A stretch of DNA of 64,000 nt from Diphasiastrum complanatum (Eukaryota; Streptophyta; Lycopodiopsida; Lycopodiales; Lycopodiaceae), in assembly GCA_029204225.1 (NCBI GenBank), contig CM055097.1, forward strand, positions 34,040,804 through 34,104,803, in the 5' to 3' direction. The notes below the pieces were generated by a model. The model ran no database searches, was not told where the DNA came from, and saw only the letters and a program-made list of their open reading frames with translations. The position numbers and the translations under genes are program-made. Shown piece by piece: positions 10,995 to 22,211 of the stretch. Each line of letters begins with the position of its first letter. Position 1 is the stretch's first letter.

Positions 10995-11075
<81 letters not shown>
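10995..11075. repeat. (GT)n(GA)n compound microsatellite
   Basis: GT run to about 11046, then GA run to about 11075. Confidence 0.97.
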
Positions 11076-11077
<2 letters not shown>

Positions 11078-12295
11078 TGAAAGCTAAACAAATGGAAAGA
11101 TCCTGACAAAGAGAGAGCTTTTGGTCCCTAGGCTGTGTTAGGCCCGCCATGGCTATGGACCATGTCGGGGCACACTACTCACATTGTATTGCCCTATTGA
11201 TCGTGTAGGCTGGACACGACCCTGATTGTGGTATCTGACCTCCTGTGTTCTCTAGGGTTCGACACCGGTTATGTGCTCGTAACATGCTACAACTCAGGTT
11301 TGAGTACACATTGTTCTTGATTGGTCTTGTTAGAAGTCTAAACCATTAAGATCCATCATTATTAACAAATAAATGTACTGCTGTGTTGAATGCACAAGTG
11401 CAAGGTCACTCAATCCAATATTCAAGTTAAAGAAATAGTGGATGATGATGTTTATTTAAAGAAAGTGACCATCAATCAATCAAGATTTAGAACATATTCT
11501 CCTTATTCATTGTTAGTAGGTCATCAATGTTGATCTATCCAAATTTTCCATGCCATAAGGTAATGGTCATGAGACACGTGCAACATTTGTTTTGAATCAA
11601 AAAAATCGCTTTTGTCTTGGCACCATCTGAACAATATTTGGTCAATCCAATCATTCCAAGAGAAAACTTAGAATGGCCATCAAAGAATTTGCTGGTCACC
11701 TTAAGGCGTCTGAAATTTTTTGAGCTTCCACGGAAGCTATCCGTCTTTCCACAACCCTCCTGATCTCATATATGAAAGCCAATAGACCGAGTTGCAATTG
11801 CAGCATCTATGTTTGAGTGATTTTGATGATCTACATAGTTTATTGAATGATAGTGAAGTGATTTGCTATCCTAGAAGCATCTAATGTTGCTTTGATTGGT
11901 TGATCATAGTGATTCTAGGAGCAATTGCCACATAGTCAATTTAGATGTACTTAATATAGCCTAAATCTGAAACTAGTCTTGATTTATTTGGTGATTTTGC
12001 AAACTCCACTACTCAATTGGTCTTGTTAGATGTCTACCATTATTTTCAAAGTTGATGCATTGTATGTAATTTGTATTTTGTGAATTCACATGTACTTCAA
12101 TAAATTTAATATTAATTTTGTTCGTATATTACAAATCAAATATCTTCATCACGATCAACCAATGAATATGTCATATGTTGTTGCATATGACATTTTTTTT
12201 GTGTTAATGCTCAAAGCACAACGCCTCCACGAGATTTCAAAAAATAAAAAAGGATGGAAGCTTATCAAAAAAGCAAATCACAAAAAAGAGTGCAA
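11076..12295. other. Intergenic / probable 5' flank of the CACTA element
   Basis: No gene recognised. GGTTCGACACC near 11258 matches a polymerase III B box, but no A box or A-rich tail goes with it. CACTACTCAATTGG at about 12008 begins with CACTA, but I found no matching inverted end 3' of the transposase, so the element's termini remain undefined. Confidence 0.4.
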
Positions 12296-12653
12296 ATGAT
12301 TGATCGAGTATTTAGTAGAGGATCATCGTCATCAAGTTCTGGCACTCGACCTCGACAAAGAACTACGGTACTGTATATTTGTAATTATTAAAAATTTGAG
12401 AACAGATTAATTGTCATGCAGATCATTTTTTGCATCAACAAGCTAACCATTCTTATATTTGTTACATGAAATTAGTATCAAAAAGAGTACGACGAAAAGA
12501 TATATTGTGAGTGTAAGCAATGCAAAGGATTTAAAATTCGACCAAGATGAATTGTGGCACAACATTTGTAGAAGTTTCGAAAGCATGTTGAGGAGCCTGA
12601 TGTGGTTTTGGAGGTATATTTTATTTGCTTAGTATTGGTCTTTATCATACACA

Positions 12654-13716
12654 ATGTTTTTGAAAAAAAAGACTAATGGCATGTATACTTTTTCTCTCTT
12701 GCAAAATAGTACATTGGTGTCAACCTCTTGCACAATTGATAATCTTATCAACAAAATAAGAAATATTGATTTTGGATCATCTTTGGCAATGGACGAAGAT
12801 CTAGTTGATGATTTTAATGATGAGGTCACTAGTGACTACACCTTGAGTAATGTGGAGGTTATGCATATTCCTATGTCTTATATATCCACTCACTCCTCCA
12901 GTCCTGACATTGATCCTGTTTCCATGGATTCCGATCATCTCAGAGTGTCATCACACCTAGATTGTATCCAATCCACAACACCTTGTGAAAATCCTATCCC
13001 AAGCTCTATCCATCTCATGATGTCACCACATATAGATATTGTGCATCCCATCACACCCAACTTAAATCGTACAGATTCTTCTATCTTAGCTACGCCATTA
13101 AAAAAAGAACACGACTTGGACGCATTTTGACAAAATTTGAAAAAGAACAATTTTCAATTCGTTGACCGAATCTCCCCTTCTTCCTCATCTACATGCATTA
13201 GTTAAGCCGTTTGATAGAAAGAAATATTCATGTTGGCTTGATACATTACCACTACCATTATGTGAGAAATCATTTTCATATTGGGGTCATATGTACATAA
13301 ATAAGCCTAGTGAGCAGTTTCCTAATGCCGGATTACGTTTATTTTCTTTGACTAGCATTGATGTCCCTTTGAATAGTGTTGTCACATTAATGCTATATGC
13401 AGGACCTCAATATAATTGGGTTGATTGGCATGCTCTATGTCGCCACCAATGGAGAGTGCAATATGGTTTAAATTCCAATGCTTATTCTTTGGAAGAGAGG
13501 CGCATGCAAGGAAAAAGTGTTTCAAAAGCACATCTTATGTACATCGATGGCCCTTCATTAACTAATTGTGACTTTGAAGAACGCATCAATGGAAAAGAAG
13601 ATTATTTCTCTAGATATGTGAAAGCTACATATGTAATGGTTTGTGCGATCAGACCTATTAAATGTGGTGAAGAACTATTCATCAACTATAGCTTCAATCG
13701 TCCTCTACCAAGATGA
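12654..13716 (+). pseudogene. SET-like domain frame inside intron 2 of the CACTA transposase
   Basis: Two frames, 12654-13130 and 13141-13716, run consecutively and are offset by one base, so they were probably one ORF of about 330 residues. The first part is acidic and low-complexity (MDEDLVDDFNDEV, then Ser/Pro/His-rich). The second has FPNAGLRLFSLTSIDVPLNSV, resembling the SET opening (G.GLFA...I..G..I), an LTNC segment where SET domains have NH(S/C), and CGEELFINYSFNRP, resembling the closing GEEL..DY motif. SET proteins methylate lysines using S-adenosylmethionine. The Asn-His pair is not conserved, so activity is doubtful. It lies on the same strand between transposase exons 2 and 3, whose coding joins cleanly without it. 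Either it is captured host sequence or an alternative product of the element. Confidence 0.5.
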
Positions 13717-13739
13717 GTACAAAAAGTTTTGAGCCAAGC

Positions 13740-14130
13740 ACAACCATGTGTGTTGTAAATACCAAAAGTACATCCTTTTCATTCAAGTTCAATTTGGATG
13801 TCTTATTTGACTTTCAATTTAGATATGATGTTTTCTGTGGATGTCTTATTTAAGTTCACATTTGATATAATGTTTGATGTTAAGCTTTTACAAATAATGC
13901 TCAATTATCAATGTCTATTAATTATAATATAATGTTCGATTAAGATGTCTTATATAAGTTTCAAATTGGATATGATGTTTGATGTTTAGGTTTTAGAAAT
14001 AATGTTCAATTTTCATGTCTTGTTTAAGTTTCAATTTAAATATCATGTTCGATTTTGATGTCATATTTAAGTTTCAATTTGAATGATGTTGTGTTTAGGT
14101 TTTAACACAAAATATTCAACTATATCGAAA
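13740..14130. repeat. Diverged AT-rich tandem repeat in CACTA intron 2
   Basis: Variants of GATGTCTTATTTAAGTTTCA followed by ATTTGATATGATGTTCGAT recur about five times, with units of roughly 60-90 bp. The copies differ by substitutions and indels, so this is an old degenerate array. Confidence 0.6.
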
Positions 14131-17100
14131 CTATATACAATGGCTTTAATCTAATTAGTTATACATTCTTGATATTCGATATTTGAATTATAAGATGATA
14201 TCTTTTATTTGAGAACGTGAATAGTCTTAATAGTGGTATTTGTGTTGTTTTAAAATAATGTTCAATTTATCTTGATTTAAATTCCAGTTTGTATATATTG
14301 TTGTTCAATGTTGATGTCTTATTTGTTTTCCCATGTTTGAAGGAATATGAATTGTCATCTAGTTCTAGTGATGATCACATACATTCTGTATCCACCACAA
14401 GATTGGGATACAATGGGTCACATATAGATCAACTATCTTGTCATGAGCGGATGGTATTACGAGCCATGATGAGAATAGATGAACAACAACGTCGCAAGTC
14501 AAATCGGTCTCGACCTAACTCTTCTTCTTTCTCAAAATCAAGTTCAAGTGATGAACATGATTGTTCTATGCAAGATGAAGTTGAAATAATGAACAACTTG
14601 ATAAATGATGTCTATGAGCATCATGACAATATAGAAGAACCCACTAAACACGGTACCGAATCTTTTGTGACTGACGTGGAAAGGAAATTGAGAGAAGAAT
14701 CACATACACCATTATACCCTGGAGCAAAGACATCTCTTTGTCCGCTACATTGCTTCTATTGAATCTCCAAGCAAAATATAAATGGAGTGATACAAGTGTT
14801 ACATCTTTATTTGGGTAAAGAAGATTGAGTTATTTTTTATTTAACTAAGTGTGTACTTGTGTAAGCTAAAAGTTTTAGTTGAATAAGCAATTGTGTTTTA
14901 TGTTATGAAAATTCATTTGGTTATATGTAGGGTATTGCGCAAACTACTCCCAAAAGGAAATAGCATGCTAGAGACGAGAGTCGAGGCACGCAAGATGTTG
15001 AATGCAATGGGAATGGACTGTACACAACATCATGCTTGTCCAAAAGATTGCATCTTGTATCGTGGTGAGTATCAAGGACTAAAAAATTGTCCTATATGTG
15101 AGACTTCTCGATATCGAGATGATTTGCAAGAGACCACTATCTCAAGCAAGGTGTTGAGACATTTTCCAATAATTCCACGATTGCAAAGATTGTTTTGTTG
15201 CAAATCCCTTGCAGAACTGATGAATTGGCATGCTAGCCACCGTTCTTCAGATGGGGTTATGAGAATACTCTCAGATTTTCCTATATGAAAACACATTGAC
15301 AAAGAGTATCTATGTTTTGCAAGTGAATCTAGAAACATAAGATTTGGACTTGCAATAGATGGGGTGAATCCCTTTGGCAAGATGTCAACCATGTGGTCTA
15401 CTTGGCCAGTGGTGTTGGTCAACTACAACATTCCACCTTGGCTAACTATAAAAAAAGGACATCTCATGTCAGCACTTTTAATTCCTGGAAAACACAAAGT
15501 AAAAAATATGGATGTCTACCTTGCACCATTAGTTGAAGAATTGGAGCTATTATGGAAGGGTGTCCAAGCGTATGACATCTCACGTCCAATACAAGACAAC
15601 AACTTTTTGTTGCGTGCAATTCTAATGTGGACAATGCATGACTATCCAGGATTGGGTGATTGTTCAGGTGACTAGAATATGAGATCATCTCTCTATATAT
15701 TTATTTTTTCTATACTCGCTATTATGTTTAATTTTTTGATCTACAAGTAACACGAATTGCATTTGATTTCTTGAGGTTTTACAATTTTTGGATATCACGC
15801 GTGTCTCATTTGTGGACCGAATATTGATGCTCGACACTCATGTCATCTAAGCAAAGTTGTATATGAAAATCATCGCAAACACTTGCATGAGGATCATTCA
15901 TTTCGGCATACGCAAAGAAGAGGATTTGGAGAAAAGACGAAAACAAGGATACCTCCAAAGAGAATGTTCATGGTAGATTGGCACAAGGTCTGGATTGAAT
16001 ATGAGACCAAGCCAATCAATGGTATGAAAAGACTATCTATCTTTCATTGTCTACCATATTGGAATAAACTTTTGATCAATCACTTGCTTGATCCTATGCA
16101 TATATTCAAAAATGTGGGTGAATCAATATGGAAACACTTGGTGGGCGCGGGCGCAAAAGATAGTATTAATGCAAGACAAGACCTACAAGAATCAAAAACA
16201 AAAAAAGAGTACGGGCCAAAATCCTGTATAGATGGAAATACTCATATCATTCAAAGAGCCCCTTGGATTCTTACCAAGGAAGAGTACAAGTATGTATGGT
16301 CAGTCATTTGCGAGATGAGAACACCAACTGATTTTGCTCATTCACTACGAACATCATTCACAGCAGAAGGAAAGCTTCATGGTCTTAAATCTCATGATTG
16401 GTTGAAGATGCTTGAGTACATATTTCCAATGTGTGTTCGTGATTGTCTAACTGATCAACTTCGCGATACCATCTACAAATTAGCATCCGTTGTCAGGTAC
16501 TTACATTTCTTTCACTCACGTTTTATGCTATTGCATATTTCTTTTACCTACAAATTCGATAAAGTCATATGATGTTCAGCATATACTACAAATATGGTGT
16601 AGATGTGTGACAAGGAGATTCGTGAGATAGATGTGGAGAAAAAACATGAATATATAGTGGAGGCTATATGTATGCTTGAGAGAGATTTTCCAACCTCCAT
16701 CTTGGACATACAAGTGCATCTGCTTGTGCACTTGGTCCAAGAAATTGGTATTGCCGGTCCTGTGCACTCAAGGTACAAAATATATTATTTTGGTTTTTGT
16801 GGCTTCGATATATTTAGCACCTTTTTTTTTATGTCATTGAACATTGCTCTTATCATGCAATAAATGTTTATAGGCGGATGTTTTTTTTTTTTGAGAGATT
16901 CATGAAAGTTTTGAAAGATTTTGTGCGTCAAAAGGCAAGACCAGAAGGAAGTATGGCCGAGGGCTGGTTACCGCAAGAATCTCTTATTTATGTCACTGAA
17001 TTTTGCTTCAAATACATCCGTCTACTCCACGGCTATGGAATGATGAAGAGAACAATGAGGTAAAAGGTGAAAAATCCCAAATTATGGGTGCTCCTAAGAA

Positions 17101-18309
17101 AATGACACCTTTTCTCAAAGAAAAAATTTCTACTTTCATTCTCTATAATTTTGGAGTGATGGATAAGTGGTCGGAATTATATGAACAAGAGAAGAAAAAA
17201 AGAACGTTGGCTAGAAATAGACACCGACATAATAGACATAGGGGTCATGCTGCACCTTCACATGATGTTGAGCCATTGCCCAACCAATGCACATAAAATG
17301 GATGGCTGACACACTCCAACAAGCAAGATCAAATGGACAAGTCATATATGACATGGAATGGGACTTTACAAGAGGATGTGATTGGAAGGTCTGTTTATTG
17401 TTTATTGTTTTTTATAAAATACAATGTAGCTTGTATAATGATTGATTATTGTCTTAATTACAATTAATATGTGGCAGTATCGAAAGTATAGTGCAATGTG
17501 AGCATATGGGCATCATCATCGCATTAAACGAGTTGATATGAAATGACGAACTTATGATTATGGTGTTATGGCATCTTTTAATCAAGAAAGTCGGAGTAGT
17601 GCACGAGAACAAAGTCCAATCTCTGGAGAGCTTGAGTATGTAGGATCTATTCAAGATATGTATGAAGTGTGTTTTGGTGAAAATGGAAAATATTTTTTGT
17701 TTGATGTGAAATGGTTCAAAATCAATTATCAAGGGTCAAATGCAACCGTGAAAAGAGATCGTAGTGGATGTTTTGCTATCAATTCAACGAAGACAATAAG
17801 CATGGATTATTCAGACACATTGGTGTTGCCTCATCATTGTGAACAGGTGTGTCACCTGACATTCGTTTTTTCTCAACCATAATTAGTAACATACACTATT
17901 TCATTACAATTAACTATTCATGTGGACCTTAGTTCTATGTTAGAACAAATTTTTTAACTTAACATTGTTAAATGTGCAGGTATTTTTTCAACCGGATCGA
18001 AACAACAAGTGGTGGTATGTTGTTCAAGTAAAGCCACGCGCTAGACATGTATTTGAAAATGCATATATTGAGAATGAAATGGAGGACTTGAATATTGACA
18101 ACACAAACATGGTTGATGTGGATATAGAAATATCTTCAAGTTTTCTAAATATTATAGAAAATACTATAAATGAATCGAATGATTCTGACACAAACAACAA
18201 TATTGAGAGAGGGTCCGATTACTATAGTGATGATGAAAATCATCTAAGCGGAGATGAGTTGCAAGATGTATTGGCTGATGAATTTGAATCTTGTGATGAT
18301 GAATAAATT

Positions 18310-18490
<181 letters not shown>

Positions 18491-18989
18491 TATCACAATC
18501 ATTTTTGTGATAAAATGATAGTTTACGTAATTATTGCATCTTTATAATAGTACATTCTTGTATTTTTCAAGTTTATCTTGATTTCAATCTAGCACTTACT
18601 TCTGATTTATTTTAAATCAAATGCTTTCAATGCAATCTATATCTTATTACAGATCTAGCAAAATTTGATTGACCAAAAAAAACAATTAGTGAGCATACGT
18701 TGATCATTTATAGTCGCTTCAAAAATATTTTCCTTTTGAAACATCCTTACTATATTTAAAATCTATCGAAGCAATATCTTCATATCTTCACTCTGGTCGA
18801 AGCATAATATTGATTTTGTCATAGCACAATAATTTGACCCAATGATCATTTGATTTTTAATTAACAATCATGATCACATAATAATTATTTTATTATTTCA
18901 TGTGTCCACGCTTATTTAAAGCCTAAAAAAAAATTATTTACTTTTAAATTAATCATAGGATTGTTTGTTTATCAAAATATTGTTCAAGT
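18491..18989. other. AT-rich spacer, possible 3' end of the CACTA element
   Basis: No coding. A TAGTG at about 18686 is compatible with a CACTA 3' terminus, but no matching inverted repeat was found. Confidence 0.3.
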
Positions 18990-19400
18990 AGTTTTAAAAA
19001 AAAAATTACAACAAATATATTTTGCCACATGTGACAAAATTTGCCATGCGTGGCAAAATAAAATTATGATTCTCTGGAATTTTCTCTGAAGATTTGCCAC
19101 GTGTGACAATGCTACGCATGGCAAATCTCCAAAATAAATGAATGTCAGATTATAGGTGGTTAAATAATAGACTTGCGTGGCACTTCCACGCGTGGTTTTA
19201 CCATGCCAAGCAATTTTGGCACTCATTTTTTGAAATTTTGGTTTAAAAACATTTGCATGCCAATGCCATAGAAAAAAAAATTCAATGCCGGACCCACCTC
19301 CAGCCTGGATTTGACCGACATGGTCTCCAGAGAATTTTTGGCGTGGATCTACCAAGCGTGGCAGAGCCACGCAAAGAAAAATGTCAAAATTTTGATTAAG
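18990..19400. repeat. CCACGCGTGG-type repeat, copy 2
   Basis: Diverged copy of the repeat at 8460-8935. Palindrome variants include TGCCATGCGTGGC, TGCCACGTGTGAC, GCTACGCATGGC, TCCACGCGTGG and CCAAGCGTGGC. Pairs keep the 15-bp spacing: CACTTCCACGCGTGG then TTTTACCATGCCAAG near 19180, and ATCTACCAAGCGTGG then CAGAGCCACGCAAAG near 19350. The intervening text also matches copy 1 in style (AATTTTT after a unit, CCAGGATC/CCTGGAT). The minus-strand frame over it is a by-product. Confidence 0.7.
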
Positions 19401-21058
19401 TATTGGGTTCATGTGGCGAAACGCCTATGCTATATGCCCAATATACTAAAATTTTCCGGTCCCTTGTTCTTTCTCCCTATCATATCCGTATCATACACAA
19501 AACATCCAAGGTTAAGCTATTGAAGCTACCACAACCTGTAGAAATCAAAACCAGGTTCTCTCAAATATAGTGCATTCTCCTACAAGTCACATTTTAACAT
19601 CAAGATAAAATTGTTATCAGGCTTGCACTAGGTGCAAGATACCAAATGGAGTGAGACTTGTGCCACAAAAATGCATTGATGTAACCAAGATGAACATTGA
19701 GGTATGTCTAGAAGGTGAGATGGATGATGTGTTACAAGAACCCTTAGAATATTGTTAGGGTTTTTGGTGAACCCAAAACCCTGTGTCTTGATAGCTTGAC
19801 TTAATAAAAATGTTTTAATCCAAAATTATTTTTAGCTACTTGGGTCCCTTTTCTCTTTGGGCCCATTTGAGAGCTAGTCTACATCTAATTATCGCACCAT
19901 AGGTTTGCGAGGTCAGGTGTTTGACTTTACATTTTTGGTAGCTCTAATTACTTTTGATGACTCGACCATGTTCTTGTTTCCTTCACCATAAAATATGGTT
20001 GTGAGGCATTGGGCATTGTTTTTGCTCATTGGCCAGTTCGCTATTTGTCAACTTCAGTAATGTTGATGTTCTCAGTAGATTTAGATTCTGGAACTCCTTT
20101 GTCGATTATTTGTCGACACTCTCTATAGTCTTGTGGCCATGATTTTCAATTTCAAATATACTTCGTATGATTATAATTATAGCTGAAATCTGTTAGAAGA
20201 TTCACGTACGAATCCCTATAGGAATCATCATGAGAATCTTCTAACATGGCCCCAGTGCAAATTTGGTGACAGTCCCTTGGCACCTATATTTGCTTTTGAT
20301 GTGGTTGACGTGGTGATACGAACTGGAATGCCATATGCAGGGAATGTGAAGGGGGAAAAGAAAAGATAGGAATTTAGAAGTGGCATAAAATGAGGAAATT
20401 TTTTTTGCAACAAGCTTCTCGATTCTGCATGTGGCAAGTAGTGACTATCTTGACGAATCTATGCGTTTAGGTTTGTGAGCGAATTGAGCTGAATATAGGG
20501 TGCATGTTGCCCATGAATCGCTATGTTGACGAACGATGTTGTGGATAAGCGATGGTAGGTCCGGTAGAGATGGATTTGGTCTACGCCCCTTTAAGTTGCA
20601 CAATATGGGGCTAGGGTTTCTGGGTATGTAGGGTTTTTGGATAGGGTTTTGGGTTAGGGATTTTGGATTAGGAATTTTGGATATATAGGAGGCCGATCCG
20701 ATTCATATTGAATGGCTTTGGACCACATGACTTCTATACGAACAAACTTTGCAAGTCCACAATACCTTAGTGAACATGTCGATACAGTCTTTTTGGCCAA
20801 AAAGATCCTAAGACTATTTCATATGTGATAGTGCTCATTTGAAGAAGAAAATGAGTTGTTTTGGTTAGTGTTGACTCATCAGTGGCATGGACAACTTATA
20901 CAGTCAAAATATCATGATTAACAGTTTAGAATAAAGAATTTCACAAAGCTAATTCAACATATATGGTGGAAGGAAGCATAATCATGTACAAAAAGTTCAT
21001 ATATGTATCTGTATTGTTTTCAACTTTAAGCTTTTGAAGAGTATACGAATGTGTGTAC
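19401..21058. other. Intergenic, no gene recognised
   Basis: Only short frames. It includes a stretch at about 20605-20685 rich in AGGGTTT/TTAGGG-like words, too irregular to call telomeric, and the hairpin listed separately. Confidence 0.4.
20191..20246. repeat. Foldback: 13-bp perfect inverted repeat extendable to about 26 bp
   Basis: TGTTAGAAGATTC (20191-20203) is exactly complementary to GAATCTTCTAACA (20234-20246). The inside partly pairs as well (GAATCC with GGAATC around CCTATAGG), leaving a loop of only a few bases. A small MITE-like foldback or a transcribed hairpin are both possible. Confidence 0.65.
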
Positions 21059-21376
21059 CATCTTGAAGTTGTGTTTGTTGCTCCATTGTTTGCAACCTCA
21101 GCTTTAGCTCACTATTTTCACTCGTGAGTCTCATTGAATCTCTCTACAAAAGTCATGTGAGGTAATTGAGATACACCAAGGAGTATGCATGAAGTAGAAA
21201 GTCAGAGCAGACCAGGTGTTCGAGCCAGCAAATTGAAATAGACACTCACCTGCAACATTGTTAGCTGAGCATATATATTAGTAGCTTCACCTTGCAGGGT
21301 CTGCACCTTGCACTCGAGTTTTGGAATATAACTCATCTTTCTTTCCTTTCGAGCATCCCTGCACATGGCTAAAATC
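21059..21376 (-). pseudogene. Group I bZIP (VIP1/RF2-like) transcription factor, two-exon fragment
   Basis: Exon 21376-21250 (acceptor CCAG, donor CAG|GTGAGT) encodes [20 protein letters not shown], then [20 protein letters not shown]. It joins in phase to exon 21143-21059 (acceptor TTGTAG, donor GATG|GTACAC) encoding RDSMRLTSENSELKLRLQTM and EQQTQLQD. This is the basic-region/leucine-zipper segment of plant group I bZIPs, and as I recall the intron positions also match that group (before ILAN, and after QLQD). The basic region is damaged: the invariant Asn of ILANRQSAARSKERK is Met and two residues are missing, so DNA binding would be lost. Exons before and after are absent. It is a gene relic or captured fragment, missed by simple ORF calling. 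Confidence 0.8.
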
Positions 21377-21730
21377 CTGGCAAATCATTCAAGATGCTAA
21401 GAATATGCAAAACACCAATTCTCCTATGAAATCTGTAGTTTGTGAACATTGAATGAAATTGCAATTGAAATCTCTAATTGTGTGTAGTTTTTCTATGAAT
21501 CTACCACAAGAATCTGAACTTTGATGAGTCCCCATCTAGCTAGGCAACACATTAAATCCCAAATGATCTAGCCAATGCTTAATATGCTCATGATGTAGCC
21601 GTTTATGCTTTAATTCTTGTGGCTATAGATAGAAAACCTAAGAGAGAAAGATAAAGCCAGAAAGATCACAATCAAGAGTTTTTAGCACAGATGTAGTTAT
21701 ATTAAACAAATACTACATAGAGTGCAAATT

Positions 21731-21838
21731 TTACTTGTGCTCTTCTTCAAACCAAGGGACTCCCTTGCACCGCTCTTGCTCCTTTGGCATTGCCTTACCT
21801 GCAACTTCATTGTCTGCTTTTCCCCTATTGCGGCCCAT
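21731..21838 (-). pseudogene. DIVARICATA/SHAQKYF-type MYB fragment (start of the second MYB repeat)
   Basis: From ATG at 21838 the frame reads a Lys/Asn-rich linker, then EQERCKGVPWFEEEHK and stop. Plant DIVARICATA-like MYBs carry EQERKKGVPWTEEEHR at the start of the repeat that bears the SHAQKYF motif, and I recall an intron near this point. Here CACAA|GTAAAA could be that donor, so the apparent stop may be intronic. The rest of the MYB domain is absent. It lies about 350 bp upstream of the bZIP fragment on the same strand, though the two families are unrelated. Confidence 0.6.
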
Positions 21839-22211
21839 TGCTTCTGCCCTAGAACAACAAATCCTTCCTTCAGCTCATAGACTCCACCTTTTGATACAGC
21901 CCGTGAGAATCGTTGGATCGCAACTGGCAAGAGCTGTTGAAGATCGCGACCTGCATCCTATCAAAAGCGTGAGGAGAAGAGCCTGCTATCGGAACCTTGA
22001 GCCATGAGCCTGCTATCACAACTGCCGGATAGAGCTGAAGAATCACACCACCATCATCAGGTGTGTTTGTTGATCAACGACGTCCAGTTTGCATATCAAC
22101 ACCTTATATGATTGTAGATAATGCCAAATGATGAAACAGTTAATCATGTAAGGAGTACATTGAGGTATAAGGAGTGTTTGCAGATCAGCGACAACCAGTG
22201 AGTAAGTGAGT
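21839..22211. other. No gene recognised; possible further captured sequence
   Basis: On the minus strand a frame with LPVAIQRFSRAVSKGGVYEL continues upstream of the MYB fragment but matches no family I know. Two similar segments, GTGTTTG(T/C)(T/A)GATCA.CGAC, occur at about 22063 and 22168. Confidence 0.35.

Larger units (their letters stand above)
12296..18306 (+). pseudogene. CACTA (En/Spm) transposase, Tnp2/Transposase_21 type, multi-exon, decayed
   Basis: Exons read in order along the plus strand. 12296-12367: MIDRVFSRGSSSSSSG. About 12477-12615: CECKQCKGFKIR, a C.C..C motif. From 14340: Ser-rich, acidic, then TPLYPGAKTSL. 14935-15675: ACPKDCILYRGEY, CPICETSRY, LRHFPIIPRLQRLF, WHASHRSSDG, GLAIDGVNPFGKMS, WPVVLVNYNIPPWL. 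About 15775-16498: GYHACLICGPNID, HCLPYWNKLLINHLLDPMHI. 16603-16771: DIQVHLLVHLVQEIG. 16874-17063: FMKVLK.FVRQKARPEGSMAEGWL. Later exons cover 17100-17390, 17568-17847 and 17980-18306, ending in an acidic tail and stop. The catalytic core matches plant CACTA transposases, which excise elements using DDE chemistry. In-frame TGA and TAG in exon 2, a frameshift near 14740, a TGA at 15286 and a shift near 17030 make it non-functional. Terminal repeats were not found. Confidence 0.9.

Noticed and set aside
11250-11270. B-box match GGTTCGACACC as a second SINE or a tRNA gene
   Set aside because: No A box at the right distance, no A-rich tail, and no cloverleaf.
12003-12025. CACTACTCAATTGG as the 5' terminus of the CACTA element
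   Set aside because: No matching inverted end or 3-bp target duplication was found after the transposase.
20605-20690. Interstitial telomere repeat
   Set aside because: AGGGTTT-like words are irregular and interrupted; no run of exact TTTAGGG units.
21735-22007. Plus-strand frame of 90 aa over the MYB fragment
   Set aside because: The minus strand has the recognisable motif; the plus frame matches nothing.
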